A stretch of DNA of 64,000 bases from Inquilinus ginsengisoli_B (GCF_050434925.1 NZ_JBNDJK010000001.1:8246001-8310000); one strand, 5' to 3'; shown: positions 8,261 to 17,004, counted from the stretch's first letter. Translations and numbers: made by a program. Notes: a model not told the origin generated them from the sequence alone.

Positions 8261-9844
8261 TCAGTTCTTCTTGACGTCGAGCCAGCGCGTCGACCAGGTC
8301 GGGTTGCCGGCATAGCCGGTGATGCCCTGGCGGATGACATAGGGGTCGGTGCGCTGCAGCACGATGACCAGCGGCGGCACCATCTCCTTGAACTTCCGGT
8401 CGATCTCGGTGAACAGCTGCGCCCGCTTGGCCGGATCGGTCTCGCTTTTCGACTCGGTGACCAGCTTGGTCAGCTCCGGCGCGTCCAGCGCCGTGCGCCA
8501 CAGGTAGTAGCCGCCGAGCTTCGCCTCGTCGCGGTTGTCCGGGTTGTAGGCGTATTGCACCAGCGTGCCGAAGGGATCGGGCAGCCGCGAGCCGGAATTG
8601 CCGACCAGCACCTGGTACTTCCGGGCACGGAAATCCGGCACATGCTCGCCGGGCACCACCTCAAACTCGACCCCGGCCTTCTTGGCGCTGGCCTGCAGCG
8701 CCACCGCCATCTTCAGCAGCGCGTCGCCCGACGGGTACAGCGTCTTCTTCAGCCCGTCCGGATAGCCGGCCTCGGCCAGCAGCTTCTTCGCCAGCTCGGG
8801 ATCGTACTGGTAGCCGGTCGGCTCGCCCGTCGGCGCGCCTGGCATGCCCTTGGGGATGATCGACTGCCACGGGAAGCCGTTGAAGTTCATCGTGGTTTCG
8901 GCCAGCGGCTTCCAGTCGATGATGTGCTGGAACGCCTCGCGCACCTTCGGCTTGGCCAGGTCCGGATCCTGCGTGTTCATGGCCATGTAGTAGAAGCCCA
9001 GGCCCGGACCGGGGTCGACCACGGCGCCCTTGGCCTTCAGCGCCTCAATGTCGCTGTTCGCCATGTACTGGCCGATATCGATGTCGCCGGCCTCGACCTG
9101 CAGCCGCAGGTTGCCGGACTCCGGCACGTGCCGCATCACAACGCGCTTCATCGCCGGCGCGCCACCCCAATAATCCGGCCGCGCATCGCACAGCAGGATG
9201 TCGTTCGGCCGCCAGGTGGTGAGCTTGTAGGGGCCGCTGCCGGCGCTGTTGGCCTTCAGCCAGTTCTGCGCCAGGTCGCCGTTCTGCTCATGCTCCAGCG
9301 CCGTCTTCTTGTCGATGATGCCGAGCGAGGCGCCGGCCAGCGAATAGAGCACGAGGTCGGTCGAGACCGGCTGCGGCAGGCTGATCACCAGGGTGCGCTC
9401 GTCCTTGGCCTGGACCAACTGGTCGACATTGTCCTTGGTGAAGCCCCAGAGCGCGATGTCGGTCGACCCGACCTGCCCCATCTTGATGACGCGCTGGATG
9501 GTCCAGGCCGCGTCCTCCGCCGTCACCGGATTGCCGGAGACGAAGGTCGGACCCTGGCGCAGCGTCAGGGTGATGCTGCGCTTGTCGTCGGCGACGACCC
9601 AGCTTTCGGCCAGCATCGGCCGGATCGTCTGCAGGTCGTCGGGCTTCACCATCACGAGGTTGTCGTAAAGGTTCGACACCACCTCGGACGGCGTACGGGC
9701 GTTGATCGCCGCCGGATCGAGCGACGGCACGGCGCTGAGCTGCGTGCCGATCACCAGCGCGTTGGCCGGTGAGGCCGCCTGGGCGCCGGACACACCGAAG
9801 GCGAGCGCCAGGGCCGCGGTCGCGGCCAGTAGGGACAGTCTCAT
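8261..9844 (-). CDS. ABC transporter substrate-binding protein, peptide/nickel family (SBP_bac_5)
   Basis: This is a 527-residue periplasmic binding protein. A Sec signal peptide is visible at residues 1-24 (RLSLLAATAALALAFGVSGA, cleaved near AQA). Family features include 'NLYDNLVMVKPDDLQTIRP', 'LTLRQGPTFVSGNPVTAEDA' and 'SGPYKLTTWRPND'. It should capture the ligand and deliver it to the permease pair downstream. Its neighbour is an enolase-superfamily dehydratase, so a sugar acid, uronate oligomer or glycoside is a more likely ligand than a peptide. That is inference from context. Confidence 0.88.
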   Translation of the reverse strand: MRLSLLAATAALALAFGVSGAQAASPANALVIGTQLSAVPSLDPAAINARTPSEVVSNLYDNLVMVKPDDLQTIRPMLAESWVVADDKRSITLTLRQGPTFVSGNPVTAEDAAWTIQRVIKMGQVGSTDIALWGFTKDNVDQLVQAKDERTLVISLPQPVSTDLVLYSLAGASLGIIDKKTALEHEQNGDLAQNWLKANSAGSGPYKLTTWRPNDILLCDARPDYWGGAPAMKRVVMRHVPESGNLRLQVEAGDIDIGQYMANSDIEALKAKGAVVDPGPGLGFYYMAMNTQDPDLAKPKVREAFQHIIDWKPLAETTMNFNGFPWQSIIPKGMPGAPTGEPTGYQYDPELAKKLLAEAGYPDGLKKTLYPSGDALLKMAVALQASAKKAGVEFEVVPGEHVPDFRARKYQVLVGNSGSRLPDPFGTLVQYAYNPDNRDEAKLGGYYLWRTALDAPELTKLVTESKSETDPAKRAQLFTEIDRKFKEMVPPLVIVLQRTDPYVIRQGITGYAGNPTWSTRWLDVKKN

Positions 9845-9885
9845 TTCGTCCTCCCTGTTGCGGCGGATGCCCGCCTTCTTGATTG

Positions 9886-11082
9886 TTACGGAAACGCTGA
9901 CGATCCGTCCGGGCGACGGCCCACACGCCGTTCCCAATGGATGTAGCCGTCAGTCTTCAGCACCTCCTCGTCGATCTCGACGCCCCAGCCCGGCCGGTCG
10001 GGGCGCAGCTCGAGATAGCCGTCGCGAGGGAGATACGGGTCCTTCACGTACCAGGCGCCTGCAGACGGATCGTTGCCGGCGCCGCCCCCACCGGCTTCGA
10101 AGGTGTAGTTCGGGCCGTGCGGCAGTCGGTATTCGAGGATGCGGAAGTTCGGCTGGGAGGCGGAGAAATGCAGGTTCACCGCGGTGGCCAGCGGGCCCAT
10201 CGGGTTGTGCGGCGCGACGGTGACGTAATGCGCCTCGGCGATCGCCGCGATCTTGCGCATCTCCAGCAGGCCGCCGACGACGCAGATGTCGGGCTGGATG
10301 ATGTCGGCGCCGCGATGGGACAGCAGGCGCAGGAACTCGAAGCGGTTGTACAGCGACTCGCCGGTCGCCAGGGTGCAGGCCATCTGCCGCTTGATGTCAC
10401 CCCAGACCTCGACATTCTCCGGCCGGATCGGCTCCTCGAAGAACAGCGGGTCGTAGGGGGCCAATGCATTGCCGAGTTGCACCGCCTGGTGCGGCTCGAA
10501 GATTCGGGCATGGGCGTCGAAGGCGATCTCGTAGTCGTTGCGCACGGTCTCGCGCAGCGAGCGGAAATACTCGGCGCTGGTGCGCACCACCTCGCCCCAG
10601 CGGTTCTCGTAGATGTTGATGCGGTAGGGGCTGAGCTTGAAGGCGGTCAGGCCCCAATTCTCGTTCAGCCGGTCGAACTCCTCCCGCGCGGCCGGCGCAT
10701 CCGGAGCGGTATAGACGCCGGCATAGACGCGCACGCGGTCGCGGACATTGCCGCCGAGCAGCATGTAGACCGGGACGCCGAGCGCCTTGGCCGAGATGTC
10801 CCACAGGCAGTGGTCGATCGCCGAGATCGCCGCCAGCGTCAGCGCGCCCGGCGGGAAGCGCGTCTGCTGCATCAGGTACTGGACGATGTACTCGATGCGG
10901 CGCGGGTCCTGCCCCTGCAGGAAGGTGAACAGGTACTCCAGCAGCGGCGCCAGCGCCCGGTCCGGCCCGTGGTTGTAGCACTCGCCCCAGCCGGTCAGGC
11001 CGTCATCGGTGTCGATGGCGACGAGCAGACGCGGACGGTCCTTGTCGCGCGTCATATAGGTCCGCAGACGGTCGATCTTCAC
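9886..11082 (-). CDS. enolase-superfamily sugar acid dehydratase (mandelate racemase/DgoD group)
   Basis: This is a 398-residue enzyme, probably a cytoplasmic Mg-dependent sugar-acid dehydratase. The N-terminal capping domain begins at VKIDRLRTYM. Barrel residues expected for metal binding and catalysis are visible: Asp in FDAHARIF, Glu in FFEEPIRPEN, Glu in ATGESLYNR, Asp in IIQPDICVVGG and His in VAPHNPMGP. The start is taken as the GTG at 11082, since no better ATG lies at the family N-terminus. It heads the minus-strand transporter operon and diverges from a GntR regulator. The substrate (galactonate, galactarate, gluconate or another acid) is not resolved. Confidence 0.85.
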   Translation of the reverse strand: MKIDRLRTYMTRDKDRPRLLVAIDTDDGLTGWGECYNHGPDRALAPLLEYLFTFLQGQDPRRIEYIVQYLMQQTRFPPGALTLAAISAIDHCLWDISAKALGVPVYMLLGGNVRDRVRVYAGVYTAPDAPAAREEFDRLNENWGLTAFKLSPYRINIYENRWGEVVRTSAEYFRSLRETVRNDYEIAFDAHARIFEPHQAVQLGNALAPYDPLFFEEPIRPENVEVWGDIKRQMACTLATGESLYNRFEFLRLLSHRGADIIQPDICVVGGLLEMRKIAAIAEAHYVTVAPHNPMGPLATAVNLHFSASQPNFRILEYRLPHGPNYTFEAGGGGAGNDPSAGAWYVKDPYLPRDGYLELRPDRPGWGVEIDEEVLKTDGYIHWERRVGRRPDGSSAFP

Positions 11083-11135
11083 GCCGCGTATCCTTCCCAG
11101 GCCCTGTTGCTTCCTCGTGGCTAGACTTAACCTGA

Positions 11136-11159
11136 TGAGACCTGATATATCAAGTCTCA
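11136..11159. promoter_or_regulatory. 24-bp palindrome, likely GntR operator
   Basis: The sequence TGAGAC-C-TGATATATCA-A-GTCTCA is a palindrome with a single mismatched base pair. It lies between the divergent dehydratase gene (start 11082) and the GntR regulator gene (start 11206). An AT-rich symmetrical site in an otherwise GC-rich gap is what is expected for a dimeric FCD-type GntR repressor controlling both directions. Confidence 0.7.
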
Positions 11160-11205
11160 AGAAATTGCCGGCGCCGGAAGCCGCCCGATCCAGCAAGAGG
11201 ACAGC

Positions 11206-11886
11206 GTGCACCGCCCCCTGACATCCCTCGATCCGAACATGCTGAAGGGGCTGCGCGAGCACGTTCACGAGCAGCTGCGCCAAGCCATCATTTCCGGCCA
11301 GCTGCCGACCGGATCGCTGCTGAACGAGCGCCAGGCGGCGGCGGAGCTGGGCGTCAGCACCACGCCGCTGAAGGAAGCGCTGCGCCGGCTGGAGCTGGAA
11401 GGGCTGGTGCGGACCGAGCCGCGCCGCGGCATCCGCATCACCTTCGACGCGGCCCAGGCCGAGGAGATGGCGCTGGCCCGCGCGGCGCTGGAGAGCATGA
11501 TCGCCCGCCTGGCGGCGGCGCGGATCACGGACGAGCAGATCGCGGAGCTGCGCGCGGTCGGAGACAGCATGCGCCAGGCGACGGCGGCGGGCGTGGTGCG
11601 CCGGCTGATCGCGCTGAACGAGACGTTCCACGACACCATCCACGCCGCGTCCGGCTGCCGCTATCTGCAGCGGCTGCTGGCCGGGCAGCTGGTCTATGAC
11701 AAGGCGACGCGCCGCTTCCTGCTGAACGATCCGGACGAGCGGGAGCGCGCGCTGCAGGAGCATCTGAGCATCCTCGCGGCCCTCGAAGCGCGCGACGAGG
11801 ACGCGGCCGAACGGGCGATGCGCGACCACATCGTGCGGTCGGGCCGACAACATGTGCAGACGGCGTTCGCGCGCCGGAAGGAGTAG
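11206..11886 (+). CDS. GntR-family transcriptional regulator (FCD subfamily)
   Basis: This is a 226-residue DNA-binding regulator. The N-terminal winged helix-turn-helix is clear (GSLLNERQAAAELGVSTTPL, then KEALRRLELEGLVRTEP), followed by an all-helical FCD effector domain with the metal/ligand histidine region 'LNETFHDTIH' and 'DHIVRSGRQH'. The chosen GTG at 11206 follows an AAGAGGAC ribosome site; an ATG at 11239 is an alternative. It diverges from the dehydratase-transporter operon and precedes a DapA-family gene. It is probably a repressor that responds to a sugar-acid metabolite. Confidence 0.85.
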   Translation: MHRPLTSLDPNMLKGLREHVHEQLRQAIISGQLPTGSLLNERQAAAELGVSTTPLKEALRRLELEGLVRTEPRRGIRITFDAAQAEEMALARAALESMIARLAAARITDEQIAELRAVGDSMRQATAAGVVRRLIALNETFHDTIHAASGCRYLQRLLAGQLVYDKATRRFLLNDPDERERALQEHLSILAALEARDEDAAERAMRDHIVRSGRQHVQTAFARRKE

Positions 11887-11892
11887 CGAAGA

Positions 11893-12804
11893 ATGGACAC
11901 TCAGAACGGCCTGCGGCGCGCGCTGTGCGGCATCTCGGGCGTGCATGCGACCGCCTATGCCGCCGATGGCGGCATCGACGCGGATCTCACCGGCCGCATC
12001 GTCGAGCGGATTGTCGCCGGCGGCATCCACAACATTGTCGCTGCCGGCAACACCGGCGAGTTCTACGCCCTGTCGCCCGACGAGGTGCGGCTGGTGCACG
12101 ACACCGTGGTGTCCGCCGCCCGTGGCCGCAGCAACGTCGTCGCCGCCGTCGGCCGGTCGCTGACCGAGGCGATCGCGCTGGGTCGCCGCGCCAAGGAGGC
12201 AGGGGCGAGCGCGATCATGTCGCACCAGCCGCTCGACCCCTTCGCCGCGCCGCAGGCCCAGACCGCCTATTTCCGGGCGATTGCCGACGCGGTCGACCTG
12301 CCGCTCGTCGCCTATGTCCGGTCCGACGCGATGGGCCTCAACGACCTGCTGTCGGTCGCCAACCACCCGAATGTCGTCGGGGTGAAGTTCGCCACCACCA
12401 ACCTGATGCTGCTGGCCGAATGCGTGCGGTCGAGCGATGCCGGCACGGCAATCTGGGTCTGCGGCCTGGCCGAGGGCTGGGCCGCGCCGTTCTACGCCCT
12501 CGGCGCCCGCGGCTTCACCTCCGGCCTGGTCAATGTCGACCCGGCCCGATCGCTGGCCATCCATGCGGCGCTGGAGGCGGGCGACTATGCCAAGGCCCGC
12601 TCCCTGGTGGCCGAGATCGCGCGCTTCGAGACGCTGCGCACCCGCTACGGCAACGGCGCCAACGTCACCGTGGTCAAGGAGGCGCTGGGCCTGCTGGGCT
12701 TCCCGGCCGGGGCGGTGCGGCTGCCGGGCCTGCCGGCCCTGGATCCCGCCGACCGCGAGACGCTCGTACAGGAGATCGCGCGCTGGGGCTTCGGCGGACG
12801 CTGA
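11893..12804 (+). CDS. DapA/N-acetylneuraminate lyase-family aldolase or dehydratase
   Basis: This is a 303-residue class I Schiff-base enzyme of the dihydrodipicolinate synthase family. Visible motifs are AAGNTGEFYALS (residues 50-61), the Schiff-base Lys165 in VVGVKFATTN and Tyr141 in AYVRS. True DapA carries a YNVP-type motif there, so this is more likely a sugar-acid member, such as a 2-keto-3-deoxy-sugar-acid aldolase or 5-dehydro-4-deoxyglucarate dehydratase. It starts seven bases after the GntR stop. With the divergent dehydratase it could make a two-step sugar-acid route: dehydration, then cleavage or dehydration. Confidence 0.8.
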   Translation: MDTQNGLRRALCGISGVHATAYAADGGIDADLTGRIVERIVAGGIHNIVAAGNTGEFYALSPDEVRLVHDTVVSAARGRSNVVAAVGRSLTEAIALGRRAKEAGASAIMSHQPLDPFAAPQAQTAYFRAIADAVDLPLVAYVRSDAMGLNDLLSVANHPNVVGVKFATTNLMLLAECVRSSDAGTAIWVCGLAEGWAAPFYALGARGFTSGLVNVDPARSLAIHAALEAGDYAKARSLVAEIARFETLRTRYGNGANVTVVKEALGLLGFPAGAVRLPGLPALDPADRETLVQEIARWGFGGR

Positions 12805-12817
12805 CCCGCTGCACCGC

Positions 12818-12833
12818 GCCGGCGGCCGCCGGC
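12818..12833. terminator. GC-rich palindrome between convergent genes
   Basis: GCCGGC-GGCC-GCCGGC is a perfect 16-bp palindrome in the 35-base gap between the convergent DapA-family and permease genes. It may act as a shared stem-loop end, although no T-run follows on either strand. Confidence 0.35.
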
Positions 12834-12839
12834 CGCGGC

Positions 12840-13814
12840 CTATCCCCGGAACCGGACCCGGTTGAAGCTGCGCTCGAGCTTGGCTTGGCCGAGCTCGAGG
12901 ACGATCGACATCAGCCAATAGATCGCCGAGGCCGTGATCAGCATCTCGACATGCCGGAACTCGGTCTGGCCCTGGGTGCGGGCGAGATACATCAGCTCCC
13001 ACACGCCGATGACGGAGACGAGGGTGCTGTCCTTCAGCATGGCGATGAACTGGTTCCCGGTCGGCGGGATGATCACCCGCATCGCCTGCGGCAGGATCAC
13101 CTTGCGCAGCACCATATGCGGCGCCAGGCCCAGCGCCCGCGCCGCCTCCCACTGGCCGCGCGGGATGCTTTCGATGCCGGCGCGGAAGATCTCGGTCATG
13201 TACGCGCCGTAGCACAGCGACAGGGCGGCGATGCCGGCCGGCACGGCCTGCACGACATAGCCCAGCTGCGGCAGGCCCATATAGATGATGTAGACCTGCA
13301 TCAGCAGCGGCAGGCCGCGGAAGATCGAGGTGTAGAAGGTGGCGAGCGCAAAGGCGATGCCGTTGCGCGACAGCTTCGCGATCGCCCCGGCCATGGCCAG
13401 GACGAAGGCGATCGCGATCGAGGCGGCCGAGACGTAGAGCGTCGTCGTCACGCCCTGGGTGATCAGGAAGCCGATCTTGCGCTGGACGAATTCGAGGCTG
13501 AGGTCGAATGATCGGAAGAAGATCACGATCCAGAACATCAGCTCGGTCCAGATCACCCCGATCTGCCAGAACCGCGGCAGGAACACGATGACGTAGAAAT
13601 TCGCCAGCATCGCCACGGTGACGACCGCCGCGGCGGCGACATTGCCGGCCCAGCCTTCCGCCGCCGGCTCGCCGATCAGCGCGACGCCGATCTGGCCGAG
13701 CCAGGTGCCCTTCAGCCCGCAGGCCCAGAACACCAGGAACAGCCCGAGGGCCAGCGCCAGGAAGACCGCCGGCCTGGTGGAGATGCGGGGGTATTCGACC
13801 TTGTCCGCGTACAT
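12840..13814 (-). CDS. polar amino-acid ABC transporter permease (HisM/GlnP type)
   Basis: This is a 324-residue inner-membrane permease of the polar amino-acid importer family. About 110 N-terminal residues with extra membrane helices precede the conserved permease domain, which opens near 'FLITQGVTTTLYVSAASIAI'. The EAA loop is 'EAARALGLAPHMVLRKVILP', followed by 'NQFIAMLKDSTLVSVIG'. It follows the FAD oxidase and binding-protein genes on the same strand. No matching ATPase gene of this family lies in the window, so the ATPase must be encoded elsewhere or shared. The context suggests a fructosyl-amino acid as cargo. Confidence 0.85.
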   Translation of the reverse strand: MYADKVEYPRISTRPAVFLALALGLFLVFWACGLKGTWLGQIGVALIGEPAAEGWAGNVAAAAVVTVAMLANFYVIVFLPRFWQIGVIWTELMFWIVIFFRSFDLSLEFVQRKIGFLITQGVTTTLYVSAASIAIAFVLAMAGAIAKLSRNGIAFALATFYTSIFRGLPLLMQVYIIYMGLPQLGYVVQAVPAGIAALSLCYGAYMTEIFRAGIESIPRGQWEAARALGLAPHMVLRKVILPQAMRVIIPPTGNQFIAMLKDSTLVSVIGVWELMYLARTQGQTEFRHVEMLITASAIYWLMSIVLELGQAKLERSFNRVRFRG

Positions 13815-13846
13815 CGTCTCCCCGCTCCGTTGTCGAAGGCCGGCGT

Positions 13847-15133
13847 TCAGGCGGCCTTGCGCTCGCGCCAGGCGTCCATCGCCTGGTAGGTCCAATAGGT
13901 CAGCTGGGCCGCCGCCCGCCCGAAGGGACCGCCGTTCCAGGCCAGCCCGAAGGACTCGAACAGCCGGTAGCGGTCGCTTTCGCCCGCGATCGCCTCGGCG
14001 ACGACCTTGCCGCCGATCGCAGTGGTGTTCATGCCGTGGCCGCCGAAGGCGGTGCAGTACCAGACGCCAGGCTGCAGCCGCCCGATCTGCGGCATCAGGT
14101 GGCGGGCATAGGACATCAGCCCCGACCAGGCGATCTCGACGTGCACGTCGGCGAGCTGCGGATAGGTCGTCACCATCTCGCGCCGCAGCCGCTCGGCCAG
14201 GTCGCGCGGGTCGCTGGTGCGCGTGGTGATGCGGCCGCCCCACAGGATCCGCTCGCCCCCGACCACCCGGTAGTAATCGCCGGCGCGCCGGTCGTCGCCG
14301 ATTCCGGCATTGGTCCGGATCGCGTCGGCGATGCGGTCGCGGATCGGCTCGGTCAGGAGGATGTAGGTGGCGATGGGCAGGAAGGCCCGCCGCAGCGCCG
14401 GGCAGACGGAATCCGTGTAGCCGCCGCCGGCGAAGACCACGTCGCCGCATTCGACCTGCCCACCGGCCGTGGTCACCACCTTGCGCGGCCCGTCCAGCTC
14501 CGCCCCGGTGACCAGGCTGCCCTCATGCACCACCCCGCCCAGTCGCTGCAGCTCGCGGACCAGGCCGCGGGCGTAGTTCAGCGGGTGGAAGTGGAAGGAG
14601 TCGGCGTCATAGAGCGCCTGGTGGTATTTCGCGGACAGCAGGAGCGACCGGACCTCCTCGCGCGGCATGAAGCGCAGCGGCCGGCCGAAGTCGCGCTCCA
14701 TTCGGTCGCGATAGGCCTGCAGGGACGCGGCGCCGTCGTAGCGGATCGCGGCGATGAGGCCGGGGACAGGTCCCGCCTCGGCGATGGCGAGGTCGCGGAT
14801 GTTGTCGGCGACGATGCGCACGCCTTCGACCGACAGGCGGTACAGCGCAGCGGCGGTGTCGCGGCCGGCCAGTTTTTCGATCGCGCCCAGGCCGGTGGCG
14901 TATCCGGGCGACACGAAGCCGCCGTTGCGGCCGGATGCGCCCCAGGCGACGCGGCGCCCCTCCAGCAGCACGACCTGCCGGCCGCGCCGCGCCAGCTCCA
15001 GCGCCGCGGTGATGCCGGCGAGGCCGCCGCCGACGACGCAGGCATCCGCGCTCAGCCTGCCCGCCAGCGGCGGGAATCGTTCATCGGCAGCCAGCGTGCG
15101 GCTGTAATACGTGTCGATGTAAGAGGCCGGCAT
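13847..15133 (-). CDS. FAD-dependent amine/amino-acid oxidoreductase (DAO fold)
   Basis: This is a 428-residue flavoenzyme of the D-amino-acid oxidase/glycine oxidase fold, close in outline to PuuB-type oxidases. The N-terminal dinucleotide site is VVGGGLAGITAALELARRG, and 'RNGGFVSPG' and the C-terminal FAD-contact region 'FGGHGMNTTAIGGKVVAEAI' are also visible. The ATG at 15133 was chosen because a GGAG lies about nine bases upstream; a GTG at 15157 is the alternative. It sits between transporter genes in an apparent fructosamine locus, so an oxidase for a fructosyl-amino acid or the released amine is plausible but unproven. Confidence 0.82.
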   Translation of the reverse strand: MPASYIDTYYSRTLAADERFPPLAGRLSADACVVGGGLAGITAALELARRGRQVVLLEGRRVAWGASGRNGGFVSPGYATGLGAIEKLAGRDTAAALYRLSVEGVRIVADNIRDLAIAEAGPVPGLIAAIRYDGAASLQAYRDRMERDFGRPLRFMPREEVRSLLLSAKYHQALYDADSFHFHPLNYARGLVRELQRLGGVVHEGSLVTGAELDGPRKVVTTAGGQVECGDVVFAGGGYTDSVCPALRRAFLPIATYILLTEPIRDRIADAIRTNAGIGDDRRAGDYYRVVGGERILWGGRITTRTSDPRDLAERLRREMVTTYPQLADVHVEIAWSGLMSYARHLMPQIGRLQPGVWYCTAFGGHGMNTTAIGGKVVAEAIAGESDRYRLFESFGLAWNGGPFGRAAAQLTYWTYQAMDAWRERKAA

Positions 15134-15203
15134 GGAGTCTCCGGGGACGGCTGTCACGAGGCGCGGCCGCCGAACGGCCGCGCCGGCAACGGGTGACCGG
15201 ACG

Positions 15204-16052
15204 TCACTTCGCTGTCGAGACCGTCATCTGACTGTAGTCGCGGCCGTACCACTTCTGGGAAAACTTCGAGATGGTGCCGTCCGCGCGCATCGCGCCGATG
15301 ACCTCCTTGAGCTTGGCATCCCACTCCGCATCGCCCTTGTCGGCGACCACCACCAGCGGCTCGAAGAAGGCATAGTCGCCCGGCAGCACCTTGACCGGAT
15401 AGCCGTTCTTGATCGCGCCGAGCGCCGTCTGCTCCGGCGCCACGATGGCGTCGATCCGCATGCCGTCGCCGAGGCGCAGGTCGTCGAAGGGCTCGATCGA
15501 CCCCGGATAGGTGCGGACCTCGCCCGGCTCGACGTCATAGGTGAAGGCCGGCACGTCGGGCGCGTCGATCTGCAGCCGCCGGTTGATGTAGTCCTCCGAT
15601 GTGGTCGAGGTCTCGACCCCGATCACCTTGCCGTTCAGGTCTGACCGCTTGGCGGCCTTCGAGTCCTTGTGCACCACGAACACGTAGGGGCTGAAGTAGT
15701 AGATCGCCGGAAAATCGAGCACCTGGGACCGCGGCTTGGTCGGCGTGATCGAGCCCACCGCGACGTCCCAGCGGCCCTGCCATCGGCCGCCGGTCATCAC
15801 CTGCCATTCCGGCGTGTCGAACTTGACCTCGACGCCCAGGCGCTTGGCGATTTCCTTCGCCATGTCGATGTCGAAGCCGTCGAGCTCGTTGGCGTCGTTG
15901 AGAAACCCCTGCGGCGGCCAGTTCGCATTGGTGGCGACGTTCAGCACCTTGGTGGACATCACCCGGTCCAGCGTCTGGCCCGCCTGGGCCGGCGACACTG
16001 CAAGAGCCAGCACCGCGACGGCGGCAGCGGCCGACAGAATCTTCCCGAACAT
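15204..16052 (-). CDS. polar amino-acid ABC transporter substrate-binding protein (SBP_bac_3)
   Basis: This is a 282-residue periplasmic binding protein with a Sec signal peptide at residues 1-24 (FGKILSAAAAVAVLALAVSP, cleaved near AQA). Family features are 'NVATNANWPPQGFLNDANEL', DGFDIDMAKEIAKRLGV and the C-terminal 'AMRADGTISKFSQKWYGRDY'. It is first of three genes (binding protein, oxidase, permease). A TGTCTGAC-type box lies about 50 bases upstream of its start, shared with the regulator region at 16.9-17.0 kb. The likely ligand is an amino acid conjugate such as a fructosyl-amino acid. Confidence 0.87.
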   Translation of the reverse strand: MFGKILSAAAAVAVLALAVSPAQAGQTLDRVMSTKVLNVATNANWPPQGFLNDANELDGFDIDMAKEIAKRLGVEVKFDTPEWQVMTGGRWQGRWDVAVGSITPTKPRSQVLDFPAIYYFSPYVFVVHKDSKAAKRSDLNGKVIGVETSTTSEDYINRRLQIDAPDVPAFTYDVEPGEVRTYPGSIEPFDDLRLGDGMRIDAIVAPEQTALGAIKNGYPVKVLPGDYAFFEPLVVVADKGDAEWDAKLKEVIGAMRADGTISKFSQKWYGRDYSQMTVSTAK

Positions 16053-16090
16053 GCTCTCCCCTTATGTTGGTTTTATGCTTTGCGGAGCAT

Positions 16091-16116
16091 AGACACAGTG
16101 TCTGACGACTGACAAG
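16091..16116. promoter_or_regulatory. probable GntR/UTRA operator upstream of the binding-protein gene
   Basis: AGACAC-A-GTGTCT (16091-16103) is a perfect inverted repeat. It overlaps GTGTCTGACGACTGACAAG, which contains TGTCTGAC, eight of nine bases of the TGTC-T-GACA box seen at 16996-17004. The position just upstream of the binding-protein start at 16052 fits control by the neighbouring GntR/UTRA protein. Confidence 0.55.
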
Positions 16117-16152
16117 TCGGGTGCCGCGAAATCATCTGCGGCGGGTCCCCGG

Positions 16153-16884
16153 CTATTTGCGCGCGAAGCTGAACGAGAAGGCGCTGCCGCGGTGATAGTC
16201 ATGCGCGTAGAGGACCGGGCGGCCGGACGCCGAATAGCAGATCTCCGAGATCAGGAAGGCCGGTCCGAAATCCGCGAGGCCGTGCGAATCGATGACATCC
16301 TGCGGCAGGAAGCCGGCGGAAGCGGTGGCGGCGGAGGCGCGCGGCCGGTGGCCGCACCGGTCGAGGAGATCGCACAGCGACCCACCCCAGTCGAGCGCCG
16401 CGAGGTCGGCCGGCAGGACGGGCCGCGGCACCAGGTCGACCGAGTAGATGATCGCCGAGCCGTCCTGCAGCCGCAGCCGCTCCAGTCTGACAACCGGCGC
16501 GCCCTTCGGGATGCCGAGGGCTGCAGCCGTCTCCTGGTCCGCGCCGGTTTCGGACAGGTCCAGGACCTTGTTCTCCGGCGTGTAGCCGAAGTGCCGGACC
16601 ATGTCGGTCGCGCTCTCGAAGCAGGTGATCGGGCGCTTCACCCGCACCGCGGCGGCAGCGGAGACGAAGCGCCCCCTGCCATGGACGACCGAGACCATCC
16701 CCTCCTGTTCCAGCAGCTTCAGCGCCTCGCGCAGCGCCGGCCGGGAGATCCGGAAGCGTTCCGTCAGCTCAGCCTCGGTCGGCAGCTTGTCGCCGGGCTG
16801 CAGCCGGCCGCGATCGATCAGGGCGGTGATCTCGTCCCGGAGCCGGACGCTCAGCGCCCGCTCGTCCCGAAGCGCGGTGGCCAT
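16153..16884 (-). CDS. GntR-family regulator with UTRA domain (FrlR/HutC type)
   Basis: This is a 243-residue regulator. A winged helix-turn-helix at residues 10-75 (LPTEAELTERFRISRPALRE, KLLEQEGMVSVVHGRGRFVS) is followed by a UTRA ligand-binding domain (ENKVLDLSETGADQETAAAL, 'GAPVVRLERLRLQDGSAIIY', SGRPVLYAHDYHRGSAFSF). UTRA regulators usually sense phosphorylated sugars or amino-acid derivatives. It diverges from the deglycase and kinase genes, the same gene association as FrlR with FrlB/FrlD in Bacillus. TGTC-T-GACA boxes flank its gene on both sides. Confidence 0.85.
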   Translation of the reverse strand: MATALRDERALSVRLRDEITALIDRGRLQPGDKLPTEAELTERFRISRPALREALKLLEQEGMVSVVHGRGRFVSAAAAVRVKRPITCFESATDMVRHFGYTPENKVLDLSETGADQETAAALGIPKGAPVVRLERLRLQDGSAIIYSVDLVPRPVLPADLAALDWGGSLCDLLDRCGHRPRASAATASAGFLPQDVIDSHGLADFGPAFLISEICYSASGRPVLYAHDYHRGSAFSFSFARK

Positions 16885-16927
16885 GAACGCCCTCCTCAGC
16901 CGATCTGCAGCAGCCGGCGCTGCGGCC

Positions 16928-17004
16928 GTCAGACAACATCGAGAGCCACGCCGCGCGCGTCAAGCTTCACCAACAACTTTTCCGCAGAGTTCAGTTGTCT
17001 GACA
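16928..17004. promoter_or_regulatory. paired TGTC-T-GACA boxes in the divergent promoter
   Basis: Two related sites lie in the gap between the regulator (start 16884) and deglycase (start 17063). GTCAGACA at 16928-16935 is an eight-base match on the reverse strand to TGTCTGACA at 16996-17004, which is itself a nine-base palindrome. The first extends as GTCAGACAAC and the second as GTTGTCTGAC, an exact 10-bp inverted repeat. They are the likely autoregulatory sites of the GntR/UTRA protein. Confidence 0.65.
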
